A stretch of 64,000 bases of DNA from Psychrobacter immobilis. Its GTDB lineage: Bacteria > Pseudomonadota > Gammaproteobacteria > Pseudomonadales > Moraxellaceae. Below are positions 37,444-47,113 of this stretch, one piece after another. Location of the stretch: NCBI RefSeq assembly GCF_904846225.1, contig NZ_CAJGZJ010000007.1, positions 61,381-125,380 of the forward strand, written 5' to 3'. Numbering within the stretch: the first letter of the stretch is position 1; every line of letters starts with the position of its first letter. The notes beneath the pieces were generated by a model, which saw only the letters and a list, made by a program, of their open reading frames with translations, was not told the DNA's origin and did no database searches. Position numbers and translations under genes: made by a program.

Positions 37444-40400
37444 CTATTCTTTCGCCTGATTCTCTGCTTCCTCATTGGCTGGCGGCAATGGGGCGAGATA
37501 GCCAATTAATAGTATTAAACTACCCGCGCCAAGGAAGGAAATGACTCGCCAAATTGCCTCGGTCTGGGATAAATCAACCAATACCAGCTTAAGGACGACG
37601 ATTCCTAATAGCCCAATACCCATAAACCAAAGCGTGCGCTGCCAATAGCGACTTGCCATAATGGTGGCAACTAAGGCCAAAAGCGTCCATAAAATCGTCA
37701 GCCCAGTCTGTACTTGCTCACTCTGCCATGCGCCACCTTGAGAGTTGTCCCAAAGCGGTGTGCCAATAAAGGCGTGTAGCGTTCTGATTAACATACTGGA
37801 AACTAGCCAGAAGCTGATCAGTCCCAAGGTAATCAGTAAATTGTCAGCGGTGAATAGTCGCTGGGATTTTAAATTAGTATTTGATGGTTTTAGCTTTTCA
37901 TCATGGTACTTTTGGCTCAGGTAATACAGACCAAAACCAACCAATAGCGTTAGCCACGAGGTAATATCATACAGGTTCAGTAGTGGAAAATAGGGCAGAT
38001 GCCAAATGACGCCGTCATAAGACCAGTTGGTAATGACGACCCAAAACAAAGCCATTGGGATAAAGATAACGGCGCAACTAAATAGTGCGGATTGCCAATC
38101 AAACCAGTGCAGTAAACCTTGATTTGGCTTTTCATTCACTTGCCTATTTTGCTTGCGATCAGCAATGGAGCGATAACTGAACCATAACCCTGACAATATC
38201 AAGACTGCTGGGATCAAGACAGCCATGACGCCATCCGATGCTGGCAGTCCATAATGGGCAGCAGCAGCGATGAGCAAGAGACCAGTACCGAGCCAGCTTG
38301 CCCCAGCGTAGCTTGCAGTATTTTTATTGTCATTATTGTCATTATTGTCTGATTGTGTTTTTAACCAAAGCTGACCAATCATAAACCAGCCAACTATTAA
38401 GACTGACAATATTAGCCATTGCATGGTCGTCCATATCAAATTCAGCTCAAACTTTTGTGGCAGTTGCAATACCAGCATGAGATAAAACAGTAATAGTAAT
38501 CCCTGACTAAGCTGTCTGACCTCTACCCACGGACGATAACGATTGATAATCCAGTAAGCACTCAAGCTAATCAGTGCTGCCAGCGCAATCACGGTCGTTC
38601 TTAACTGCCAAACATCAAACCAATAACGCAAATCAAGTACCAGTACATTTAGCATCCACGCCATCGCTGTAAAGGTCAAAAATTTTACCAATCTAGGACT
38701 GCGCCAAACGAGGTTAAATACGTGGCTTTGGCTATTGATTGAGACTAGCCATTGGCGCGCGGCTTGGTTGCTGATACCTAATGCATTGGCGTAGGTCGCT
38801 ATTGCCTCGGACGTCGTGCTTAGTTTTGAGTTATGCGTGGCAGAATGGGCGACATCGTCATCTAACAAGCTTGCTAATAGGGCAGGCGAGTGACTAGCAC
38901 GTAAAATAAACGTAGCGGCTAGATAACTGATTGCCGAAATGCTCAAGGCTAACACTGGATAATTTTCGCTAGAAAACAGCACGGTGGTCACGAGCATACC
39001 AATACTAATGAGCTGTAATAATAGACCAAACAATACGGACCAAGAGCGCAAGGAGCGCCTACCGAACCAGACCAACGCCAATCCTTGTACTGACCAACCA
39101 AAAGCAATCCACTCAGCATTTAGAGCCAAAGGTATCACCAATGCTAAAAACCCAAAGCCTAGTGCCAGCATACCTTCCGTCATTAGGGCATAACGTTGGC
39201 TTCGCTGCACAAAACCCCAGCCCAGCACCAGATAAATAGTGGCTAAAATCGCACTGGTCACGGTTAAGGCATTAGGGATATCGTCTAGCAAGGCGGCAAA
39301 CAAACCAAAGGCCAGTAGCGGCACCGAAAATAATAAACCCGTATCGATAGGGAACAAATAAGTAGTTGCTTCAGCTTCTAGGGGTTTTGTCTGGTCAGTT
39401 TTGCCAATATCATTGGTATTATTGATAGTGTGGCTGTCAGCGTTAAAGGCTGCTTCATTGAACGTGTTATAGCTGATGATTTGCTGTGCATAGCGAATGA
39501 CGACAAAGAGATAAAGAAGTAAATGTAGAGCAACCAACGTCACTAATAACCAGCGCTGCGACTCAATGACCGCACTCAAATTCTCACTTGTGCCCCAGTA
39601 ATAGGCCAGCCCAAATGTCACGGTCGCCCCAAATAAATTTAATATTTTCCAAGGACGGTAATGAGCGATAGCGGCAATCGTGACATTTAACAGGAGATAA
39701 TAGCTGAACAATACCACCAAACTTCCCGTATCTTCACTGGTTAAAATGGGCGCAAAAAAACCACCAGACAATGCCAATAATGCTAAAGGAAACGCATTTT
39801 GACGCACGGCTAGCACAATGGTAATGGTGGATAATAGTCCCAGTCCAATGAAGCTTGGGATGCTGGAGATAATTTGATAGACGCTATAAGCAAAAAAAGT
39901 ACTCAAATAAGCAATCGCCAAGCCCGCGCCTTGTAAGGTAATGCCATAAGAAAAGCGTTTTGCCGTCAGTTTTAACCCCAGTCCTGCCAGCCCCAGCCCT
40001 GCGATTCCGATTGCCATGAGCTTAATAGCAATCGAAACCTCTATATACTCGCTCAATAAGCGTAGTAGTAGCACGACACCGACCAGCAATACTAGTACGC
40101 CGACACGCACGACTAGATTGCCACCGAAAAACCAATTTTTGATAGAGTGAATCAGTGACGTGACGATAGGTAATGAGCGTTCATCAGGTTCTATAGGCGT
40201 GGCTGATGCTTTATTCTTTGTCGTGATTAAAGGGCGATTGTCTAGCCACTCAGCATCAGAAGTGTTTGCTGTCAGGTTAGTGAGAGACGTGGTTGGTCGT
40301 GAGGGTGGCCACGAATTTGACGTGGTATCTACGGGATGGATTTTCGGATTAATAGTTTCGTCTTCAGTAATTTTATCTTCAGTAATTCTGTCTTCAGTGA

Positions 40401-40635
40401 TGATGTTTTCAATAGCGACGTCGTGCGCATAAGACTCATCAGCAGCACGAGTAGGGGACGTCATTTTAGTGCTGTCTTTATGTTGTTCAAGCTCTATTTG
40501 TAGCGTGGTTATATCGCGACGTAGCCGCTCAAGTTTTCGACTTATTTTGGTGTATAAGGCGACAACCACGATTAATAAAGCGGTAAAAGCCAGCCAACCC
40601 AGTTGGGTTATCAAAAAATATAACATCCTCGCCAC
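37444..40635 (-). CDS. DUF2339 polytopic membrane protein
   Basis: A 1063-residue membrane protein with about 25 or more hydrophobic helices, of the DUF2339 family (function unknown). It begins with a membrane helix (residues 8-25) and a short coiled coil (ISRKLERLRRDITTLQIELE). A hydrophilic region of about 110 residues follows, containing a coding repeat ITEDR-ITEDK-ITEDE, encoded by three 15-base units at 40361-40405. From about residue 170 it is continuous membrane helices with loops. The start is either GTG at 40635 or ATG at 40626. The reading frame is intact along its whole length. No neighbour suggests a role. Confidence 0.85.
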   Translation of the reverse strand: MARMLYFLITQLGWLAFTALLIVVVALYTKISRKLERLRRDITTLQIELEQHKDSTKMTSPTRAADESYAHDVAIENIITEDRITEDKITEDETINPKIHPVDTTSNSWPPSRPTTSLTNLTANTSDAEWLDNRPLITTKNKASATPIEPDERSLPIVTSLIHSIKNWFFGGNLVVRVGVLVLLVGVVLLLRLLSEYIEVSIAIKLMAIGIAGLGLAGLGLKLTAKRFSYGITLQGAGLAIAYLSTFFAYSVYQIISSIPSFIGLGLLSTITIVLAVRQNAFPLALLALSGGFFAPILTSEDTGSLVVLFSYYLLLNVTIAAIAHYRPWKILNLFGATVTFGLAYYWGTSENLSAVIESQRWLLVTLVALHLLLYLFVVIRYAQQIISYNTFNEAAFNADSHTINNTNDIGKTDQTKPLEAEATTYLFPIDTGLLFSVPLLAFGLFAALLDDIPNALTVTSAILATIYLVLGWGFVQRSQRYALMTEGMLALGFGFLALVIPLALNAEWIAFGWSVQGLALVWFGRRSLRSWSVLFGLLLQLISIGMLVTTVLFSSENYPVLALSISAISYLAATFILRASHSPALLASLLDDDVAHSATHNSKLSTTSEAIATYANALGISNQAARQWLVSINSQSHVFNLVWRSPRLVKFLTFTAMAWMLNVLVLDLRYWFDVWQLRTTVIALAALISLSAYWIINRYRPWVEVRQLSQGLLLLFYLMLVLQLPQKFELNLIWTTMQWLILSVLIVGWFMIGQLWLKTQSDNNDNNDNKNTASYAGASWLGTGLLLIAAAAHYGLPASDGVMAVLIPAVLILSGLWFSYRSIADRKQNRQVNEKPNQGLLHWFDWQSALFSCAVIFIPMALFWVVITNWSYDGVIWHLPYFPLLNLYDITSWLTLLVGFGLYYLSQKYHDEKLKPSNTNLKSQRLFTADNLLITLGLISFWLVSSMLIRTLHAFIGTPLWDNSQGGAWQSEQVQTGLTILWTLLALVATIMASRYWQRTLWFMGIGLLGIVVLKLVLVDLSQTEAIWRVISFLGAGSLILLIGYLAPLPPANEEAENQAKE

Positions 40636-40736
40636 TCAATCCAGCTCATAATAAAGTGATAATGACGCTATTTGGTCAGAAGTACAAGACGGGCTGTGCT
40701 ACTCGTTCAGATAAACAATGGAATACGACAAAAAGC

Positions 40737-40769
40737 AAAAGGTCAGCTTAATGAGTAAGCTGACCTTTT
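40737..40769 (-). terminator. Terminator of the dienelactone hydrolase gene
   Basis: AAAAGGTCAGCTTA (40737-40750) pairs perfectly with TAAGCTGACCTTTT (40756-40769), 5-base loop, about 80 bases beyond the stop on the minus strand. Confidence 0.85.
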
Positions 40770-40848
40770 ATTAACTGCTTGTTTGCTTCGCCTGTGTCTT
40801 GTTTACTTCAATTATATAAAGCAACATTTCGACACGCTTTATTGATGC

Positions 40849-41586
40849 TTATCCCAAGTTGGTTTTCATGAACTCAAGCATATTTTCCCAGCTTTGTTTA
40901 GCAGCAGCTTCATTGTAGCCAAGGTCTACATCATTTTTAGCAGCCTTTTCGTCAGCATGTGGATTGGTAAAGCCATGTTTGGCACCATCATAAACATCGA
41001 TTGTGTAGTCAACATCGGCTGCATCCAGCTCTTTTTTGAGGCCTTCAATCGCGTCCATTGATACCATCGAATCATCACTACCATGAGCCACCAATACTTT
41101 TGCTTTGAAGTTTTTATCCGCTGGCTGTTTCGGTGATAGATTACCATGGAAGGTAGCGACCGCTTTTAATGGCATAGCATCTCGTGCCATATCTAGGACA
41201 ATTTTGCCACCCAAACAATACCCAATTGCGCCTAGGTTGTCGCCATCAACTGCGAGCTGATCGCTGAAGTCATTGAGGATCAAGCGGCAACGCGCCATGA
41301 GCATGTCTTGATCTTCTAATACTTGCTCCATCCATATATTGGCTTGAGCGGCATCCGACGTCAATTTACCTTCACCATAAATATCCATAGCCACTGCCGC
41401 ATAGCCAGCTTCAGCCAAACGCTCAACCACTGATTTTGTATAATCGCCGAGACCCCACCATTCTGGTGCAACCAAAATACCTGCGACTGAATTGCTGTCT
41501 GAGGCGTTTTCTGGCAAGGCGATATAGCTCATAAGCTCAACGTTGTTTTCGGTCGTACTGATTAATTCAAAAGTCTTAATTGACAT
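40849..41586 (-). CDS. Dienelactone hydrolase-family protein
   Basis: A 245-residue alpha/beta hydrolase of the dienelactone hydrolase family. The nucleophile is cysteine, C124 in GAIGYCLGGKIV. Asp (in VAHGSDDSMVS) and His (in AKHGFTNPHAD) complete the triad. PEWWGLGDYTKSVVERLAEAGYAAVAMDIYGEG (here PEWWGLGDYTK) is typical. True dienelactone hydrolases act in chlorocatechol breakdown; no catabolic genes are nearby, so this is probably one of the general esterase-like paralogues. It is transcribed divergently from the YcgN-type gene. Confidence 0.88.
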   Translation of the reverse strand: MSIKTFELISTTENNVELMSYIALPENASDSNSVAGILVAPEWWGLGDYTKSVVERLAEAGYAAVAMDIYGEGKLTSDAAQANIWMEQVLEDQDMLMARCRLILNDFSDQLAVDGDNLGAIGYCLGGKIVLDMARDAMPLKAVATFHGNLSPKQPADKNFKAKVLVAHGSDDSMVSMDAIEGLKKELDAADVDYTIDVYDGAKHGFTNPHADEKAAKNDVDLGYNEAAAKQSWENMLEFMKTNLG

Positions 41587-41731
41587 ATTATTGTCCTTTT
41601 TTATATTGTGAGTTTTATTTATTCGTCATTGAAAGGATTCGTTTTTCTGACTTTTACTACCTTAACGCCCATGCTCAGTAAAAACAGCTATAATACTGTA
41701 ACGCTCTTTATCAAAATGCAACTGTGATGTT

Positions 41732-42313
41732 ATGACTATAAATTTGTTCAATAAATCTGCGACAGATACCCAGTTTCCTCAAAATATAAACTCGGATTCA
41801 GAGGTTGCTGGATCGTCTGATATGATATCGGACAAGGTGTCGACTTCGCCACTACGCCCGCAGTTTTGGTCGCGTTTTGCATTGGCAGAATTGAATCACA
41901 GTGAATGGGAAGCCTTGTGCGATGGCTGTGGCAGCTGCTGCTTAATCAAGTACATCGACAATGATGATGACGAAGAGATGGTTGAATATACCGATGTGAC
42001 TTGCCAGCTGATGGACTGCGCGACGGGGTATTGCCAGCATTACGACACGCGTCAAGAGCACGTGCCGGACTGTATCCAGCTGACCATAGAAAACCTACCA
42101 AAAATGATGTGGTTGCCATCGCACTGTGCATACAAACGTTTGTATAAAGGTCAAAGCTTACCAAGCTGGCATTTATTATTGACCCAAGATGCTGTGACGA
42201 CGCAGCAGCAAATGCGTACTGCCAATGTCGGCGTGGCTGGTCGCTGCATCTCTGAAACTGGCATGTCTGATGAAGAGATGGAGACGCGTGTGGTCAATTG
42301 GGTTAATCCTTAA
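41732..42313 (+). CDS. YcgN-family cysteine-cluster protein (UPF0260)
   Basis: A 193-residue cytoplasmic protein with the cysteine-cluster pattern of the CxxCxxCC family: CDGCGSCCLIKY, then CATGYCQHY, HVPDCIQL and LPSHCAYKRL. These probably bind zinc or an iron-sulfur cluster. The core FWSRFALAELNHSEWEALCDGCG (here LAELNHSEWEALC) and the C terminus fit YcgN/UPF0260. An extra N-terminal 40 residues are Ser/Asp-rich. No function is established for the family. Confidence 0.88.
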   Translation: MTINLFNKSATDTQFPQNINSDSEVAGSSDMISDKVSTSPLRPQFWSRFALAELNHSEWEALCDGCGSCCLIKYIDNDDDEEMVEYTDVTCQLMDCATGYCQHYDTRQEHVPDCIQLTIENLPKMMWLPSHCAYKRLYKGQSLPSWHLLLTQDAVTTQQQMRTANVGVAGRCISETGMSDEEMETRVVNWVNP

Positions 42314-42403
42314 TGAGCGTCAGTGAGCGTCGCTACGCTACTTTTAGCGATATAGCCAATCCGTTATAAAATGCCTACAGTGATACTTAGATAAATTTTT
42401 AGT

Positions 42404-42496
42404 GATACCAGTTTTCAGTGATGCTAAATTTTCAATGATACTAAGCTTTCAATGATACTAAGTTTTTAGCGATACCAATTAGTTAGTGATACTAAG
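42404..42496. repeat. Tandem repeat, 16-17 bases, about 5.5 units
   Basis: Units begin with GATAC (or GATGC) at 42404, 42420, 42437, 42454, 42471 and 42488; consensus GATACTAAGTTTTCAGT. A further GATAC at 42382 is a looser relative. It fills the gap between two convergent genes, and the last unit contains the stop codon of the DUF4105 gene. Confidence 0.9.
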
Positions 42497-43856
42497 GAGA
42501 AGTTTGAGCGGCAGATTTAGCATTTGCCTCTGCTTCGCCTTTTGAGTCAGCCAGTAAGGGAGTAGGAATGTCTTGACGAATCTGCTGAGAGAACTCACGG
42601 CCATTGATACCAGAGGCTATATCGATTTGGTTATTGAACCCTCTCACTTTCGGGTTAATGTGCGTGCGCTCATACCACGTATCCATTGACCACGGCTGCT
42701 GGTCTTTCTTTGGATTGGTATCCAACATACCGACATCATATAGGTAATTTGGCAGCCAACCAGAGACCCAAATTCGATAGTCCCATGGCAGACGATCACC
42801 ACTGACGACACGCGCCATATAAAAAATGATATTGGTGCAGTTGCTGGTCAAGGTATTGTACCAAGCGGGCTTTGCATTCAATTCATCAGCAGCGGTCAAA
42901 TAAGATTCAAATAACGCTCTGACCTCATTTTGTTGCAGATTACTAATAGGGAAAAGATAAACCTGCTCACCGCGTGCGTTACTGCGGGTATAGATAATAT
43001 CGCGTTCTTCGGCAGCAATAAGGATTAATTCGTAACGCCTAAAGAATCCTGCCAGCGCCGAAAAAGTCTCGTTCTCCTCTTTACGAATCTCAAATGAGAA
43101 GGCAAGTGGTCGATCATTTTCAAAGCGAAAACTGACCAAAGTATGGGCAATCAGTGGTCCCATCCAGTAAGAGTTGGTGATATCAACCCCAGACAGTTTG
43201 GACAGATCAATAGTGCGTTTATCCCAACGCTCGGTCGCGTCCTTATCAACATACCAATCAAAATTACGGACATTGGTCAGTGTAATCAAATCAGGATTGG
43301 TTGCATCGCGCTCATAAGAAACCTGTTGACTGACCTCCGCCATCCAGTTTCGCTCTTGCTTGGGCTCAATAGAGAAAAACCAGCCAACACCAATGAGCCA
43401 AACAGCAGCATATAAACCTATTAGCCATTTAACACGAGTGCTTTTTTTATGAGAAGTGCGGTTATGAGCAGAGCTGGCAGGATCAATATGAGAGACAGAT
43501 TTTTTAGCAATGTCATTACTAGAAGATTTCTTATCAAAAAGTTGAGGCAAATAACGAGCCGCCAACACCGCTGATAATAATCCCACCACCATGATCGTTG
43601 TCAGCCAAGTGATCGCACTAGCGATACCAAATTGATACCAGACTGCCAGCAGTAACCAGATAGCAGACAGCACCAGCACCAATGCAATCAAAAATTGAAT
43701 AAGAGAACGTCGCCATTTGGGTTTTGGGTGGCTGTCACCAGTTTCTTTTAATTCTATGCCGTGACTATTTATGCCGTGACTATCTAAGCCATTATCTGAA
43801 CGATGGCTATTCGAATTAGAGGAACGTAAGCGAGAAAAAAGAGAACGTAGCGACAT
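42492..43856 (-). CDS. DUF4105 membrane protein
   Basis: About 454 residues. A basic, Ser/Asn-rich N terminus is followed by three hydrophobic segments (about residues 55-80, 85-105 and 145-165), and then the extracytoplasmic DUF4105 domain. Domain hallmarks: NFRNFDW-like NVRNFDWYVDKD, SYWMGPLIAHTLVSF, and NTLTSNCTNIIFYMAR, where the cysteine is conserved and has suggested papain-like peptidase activity for the family. The ATG at 43856 is preferred to a TTG at 43895. The stop codon lies in the tandem repeat, so repeat-length change could alter the 3' end. Confidence 0.85.
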   Translation of the reverse strand: MSLRSLFSRLRSSNSNSHRSDNGLDSHGINSHGIELKETGDSHPKPKWRRSLIQFLIALVLVLSAIWLLLAVWYQFGIASAITWLTTIMVVGLLSAVLAARYLPQLFDKKSSSNDIAKKSVSHIDPASSAHNRTSHKKSTRVKWLIGLYAAVWLIGVGWFFSIEPKQERNWMAEVSQQVSYERDATNPDLITLTNVRNFDWYVDKDATERWDKRTIDLSKLSGVDITNSYWMGPLIAHTLVSFRFENDRPLAFSFEIRKEENETFSALAGFFRRYELILIAAEERDIIYTRSNARGEQVYLFPISNLQQNEVRALFESYLTAADELNAKPAWYNTLTSNCTNIIFYMARVVSGDRLPWDYRIWVSGWLPNYLYDVGMLDTNPKKDQQPWSMDTWYERTHINPKVRGFNNQIDIASGINGREFSQQIRQDIPTPLLADSKGEAEANAKSAAQTSP

Positions 43857-44109
43857 AGCGATTGCTTTGATAAATGGAGACTTTGACCATAACAAAGTTT
43901 ATAACACACTGACAATACAATTTGAGTGAATTTGTCGTTGAATGTCGGTGAATCATGCGATAAAGTGAAGCTAATTTAAATAAGTCCGCTTATTATTTAA
44001 TAGTAACAGATCTGTTTTATTTGCTAATTTTATCCCCATCTACATCCATCTATGCTTGTTTATTTATTATTTTAATTGTCATTAACTAAAGAGGTTAAAT
44101 CACAACACC

Positions 44110-45009
44110 ATGTCTGACGACACTCCCAGCCCGAGTAGTTGGTCGATGCGAGGCTTAAAACGCTGGCTATCGACCGCCCCCGAAACACGTGATGAACTGA
44201 TTCGTTTGGTACAAGATTCACGTCAGTTCTTAGAGCCTGATACGGTTGATATGCTAGAAGGCGTGCTAGATCTACCCGCAACGCAAGTTCGTGAGATCAT
44301 GACGCCGCGCCCGCAAGTCATTGGCTTGCACGAAAGTACCAGCATCGCCGAAGTGATGGACATCATTCTTGAGACCACCCACTCGCGCTATCCTGTTTTT
44401 GACAGCCAAGATGATGACGCCGTCATTGGTATTTTATTGGCAAAAGACTTGATTCCTATCCTTGTCCATATGGTGCGTAACCAAGAAGAAAAAATCGATA
44501 GTAAACGTCTCAGAGATTTGGTGCGTCAGCCGCTATATATTAGTGAAACGGCACGTTCTGATACGTTGCTACGCTCATTGCAGCGTACGCAAGTGCATAT
44601 GGCCATTGTCGTCGATGAGTTTGGTAATTTTGGCGGTGTGGTCACAATGGAGGACTTGCTCGAGGAGATTGTTGGTGACATCGTCGATGAGCATGATGAC
44701 TTTGATGAGGACAGTGATATCAATAATATCCTTGCTGATCCCGAAAAAGCAAATACGTGGCGTGTTCAAGCTTCTACAGTGATTGAAGACTGCAACGATG
44801 AGCTTGGTAGCCATTTTGATGATACGGATGTCGATACCATGGGCGGTCTGGTCATGCAAGCGCTGGGTTATGTGGGTGATTTAGAAGGCGAAAGCGTGAC
44901 GATAGATGATTGGAAAATCACTATTACCGATGTCGAAGGGCGTTTTATCCAAAACCTAGAGCTGACCAAAATAGATGCAGATCAGCAAATATTGATAGGC
45001 AGTCATTAA
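44110..45009 (+). CDS. corC: CBS-domain protein of the CorC family
   Basis: A 299-residue cytoplasmic protein with two CBS domains (about residues 55-180; VREIMTPRPQVIGLHEST and HMAIVVDEFGNFGGVVTMEDLLEEIVGDI, here AIVVDEFGNFGGVVTMED), followed by the CorC_HlyC C-terminal domain (about 205-295). CorC (YbeX) has been linked to magnesium/cobalt efflux and, more recently, ribosome metabolism. There is no membrane region. It lies upstream of lnt on the same strand, the conserved ybeX-lnt order, but a terminator separates them here. Confidence 0.93.
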   Translation: MSDDTPSPSSWSMRGLKRWLSTAPETRDELIRLVQDSRQFLEPDTVDMLEGVLDLPATQVREIMTPRPQVIGLHESTSIAEVMDIILETTHSRYPVFDSQDDDAVIGILLAKDLIPILVHMVRNQEEKIDSKRLRDLVRQPLYISETARSDTLLRSLQRTQVHMAIVVDEFGNFGGVVTMEDLLEEIVGDIVDEHDDFDEDSDINNILADPEKANTWRVQASTVIEDCNDELGSHFDDTDVDTMGGLVMQALGYVGDLEGESVTIDDWKITITDVEGRFIQNLELTKIDADQQILIGSH

Positions 45010-45043
45010 TAAGTCTATAGTCTATGCACTATAAAAAAACACA

Positions 45044-45113
45044 GCGCTACTGGAATGAATTTTGCGCAGCCTCTGTGACAGCAGCAAGCAATGAAAATTT
45101 ATAGCAGTAGCGC
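45044..45113 (+). repeat. Hairpin repeat with conserved core, copy 3
   Basis: Left arm GCGCTACTGGAATGAATTTT (45044-45063), core CAGCCTCTGTGACAGCAGCA, AGCAA, right arm AAAATTTATAGCAGTAGCGC (45094-45113). The arms pair apart from a few bases. Confidence 0.8.
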
Positions 45114-45183
45114 ATTTAAGCTTGTATAACTGTTTTATTTTCAGCTGGCCATATAGCGATTTAAATACGGATTGATAGACTCA

Positions 45184-45213
45184 AAAAAACACGATGACGA
45201 TCGTGTTTTTTTT
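45184..45213 (+). terminator. Terminator after corC
   Basis: AAAAAACACGAT (45184-45195) pairs perfectly with ATCGTGTTTTTT (45200-45211), 4-base loop. It lies 170 bases after corC, beyond the hairpin repeat. Confidence 0.85.
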
Positions 45214-45390
45214 ATGTCCAAAATTGGGTTTTTGCTACGCAATTTTACCCATTGATAAGGTTAGACTGGTATCATGGGCGGGTTTGATTTTTAGCCACTG
45301 TATAAAACGTGATACGGTCAGCTTTGGCTCGGGTTTTGCCTGAATACTAAAGCTTTGAATTTTTAGAAAATATGGTTTTGGATAACTGCT

Positions 45391-46980
45391 ATGCGTCTGT
45401 CTACTGTTGATTTGCAAAAACGTCTGAACCCCAGTAAGCCAAAAGGCTTACCTATAGCGCTGACTGTGTTGATTGCTTTGCTGGCGGGAGCGATATTTAC
45501 TCTTGCACTCGCGCCTTACGGTATTTGGCCAGTAGCATTGCTATCGCCCGCTATTTTGTATGCATTACTTATACCTGAGATGAGTGGTAAGCGTGCTTTT
45601 CTGATCGGTGAAGCTTATGGAACAGGGCTTTGGTGTGTTGGCGCATTTTGGTTATACACCTCTATCCACGTTTATGGCGATACACCAGCATGGCTTGCGC
45701 TCATTATGATTGCGCTGATGGGTCTTGGCATGGGACTGTTCCATGGCTTTATGGCACTGATTTTTAATCGAATGGTTGGTAAGCAGCCATTGTCTTTTGC
45801 AGCTCTTTGGATCTTGCAAGAATGGATGAAAACGTGGTTATTCACGGGTTTTCCGTGGTTGTTCGTGGGTTACGCTTTCACTGAGCAGTATTGGTTGTCC
45901 TCATTGGCACCCGTCGCTGGCGTCTTTGCCGTGTCTTTTGTTGCTGTACTAATTGCAGCCAGTATAGTCGAGCTATTCCGTCGCCGTAGTGGTTATATGA
46001 TTCCGTCGCTGGTTTTGTTGGTCATCAGCACCGCATTGTGGCTGATTAATCCGCAATGGACGAAACCAAAAGGCACGCCTGATTTGTCTGTGTCTTTAGT
46101 CCAAGGGAATATTCCACAAGATTTAAAATGGCTCACCGAATATCAAATAGAGACCTTAAAAATCTATGCAACCTTAACGAGTACAGAGTGGGGACGTGAT
46201 ATCGTTGTGTGGCCTGAATCATCCATTCCGATGTTCCAGACGGAAGCAGTTGGCTTTATCAATGAAATGGTCAAAATGGCCAAAGACACCGACACCACGT
46301 GGGTGACGGGTATTCCTTATAAGGATGAAGCGGCGTTTAATGCCAGCACTGACAAGTACCCACCTTTTTATAATAGTGTGATTGCCTTGGGTGCACAAGG
46401 CGAAGGGCTATATAAAAAGCAACGCCTAGTGCCGTTTGGCGAATATATACCTTTCGAGGGTTTATTGGATATTTTGCCCAATTTGGCGGGTAATGAAGAT
46501 ATCATGAGTTATAGTCGCGGTAGTGACGACCAGCCACCATTACGGGTACGTGGTCACAATTTAGGCGCAGCCATTTGTTATGAAGTGGCGTATCCAGACA
46601 CCACACGCAAAAATGCGATTGGTACCGATTTTTTATTGACCATTTCAAACGATGCTTGGTTTGGCACGTCAGCTGGCCCATTACAACATCTACAAATGGT
46701 ACAAATGCGCGCGCTTGAAAATGGTCGTTGGTTTATGCGAGCAACCAATACTGGTGTCACGGCTATCATTGACCATAAAGGACGTATCGTCGAGCGTGCG
46801 CCGCAGTTTGAGCGTACCGTGTTGCGCGGCAACATTCAGGCGCGGGTTGGCAATACGCCTTTTATGAGCTTTGGTAACTATCCTATTTTGTTCATCATGG
46901 CGCTATTACTTATATTGAGCTATTTTGGCAAACGGGCAACGCCACAAGTACGTTTGGATGACGGGTATCGTAACCAGTAG
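45391..46980 (+). CDS. lnt: Apolipoprotein N-acyltransferase
   Basis: Adds the third acyl chain to lipoproteins at the inner membrane. About six to seven N-terminal hydrophobic helices (residues 20-210) are followed by a periplasmic nitrilase-fold domain. The catalytic triad is visible as Glu in VVWPESSIPMF, Lys in LYKKQRLVPFGEYIP, and Cys in LGAAICYEVAYPD. The final membrane helix is near the C terminus (YPILFIMALLLILSYF). The length of 529 residues is close to E. coli Lnt (512). Confidence 0.96.
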   Translation: MRLSTVDLQKRLNPSKPKGLPIALTVLIALLAGAIFTLALAPYGIWPVALLSPAILYALLIPEMSGKRAFLIGEAYGTGLWCVGAFWLYTSIHVYGDTPAWLALIMIALMGLGMGLFHGFMALIFNRMVGKQPLSFAALWILQEWMKTWLFTGFPWLFVGYAFTEQYWLSSLAPVAGVFAVSFVAVLIAASIVELFRRRSGYMIPSLVLLVISTALWLINPQWTKPKGTPDLSVSLVQGNIPQDLKWLTEYQIETLKIYATLTSTEWGRDIVVWPESSIPMFQTEAVGFINEMVKMAKDTDTTWVTGIPYKDEAAFNASTDKYPPFYNSVIALGAQGEGLYKKQRLVPFGEYIPFEGLLDILPNLAGNEDIMSYSRGSDDQPPLRVRGHNLGAAICYEVAYPDTTRKNAIGTDFLLTISNDAWFGTSAGPLQHLQMVQMRALENGRWFMRATNTGVTAIIDHKGRIVERAPQFERTVLRGNIQARVGNTPFMSFGNYPILFIMALLLILSYFGKRATPQVRLDDGYRNQ

Positions 46981-47113
46981 CCATTTATCATAAAAGCGAT
47001 CGGCAAAAGTTATCGAGAATAAATCCTTTAAATGCTTAAGGGTTTTAACAAAGTAGTATGAATTGCGATATAATAGCTTAATATTTCAAATATTTTTGCA
47101 AGGTGGATAAGAT

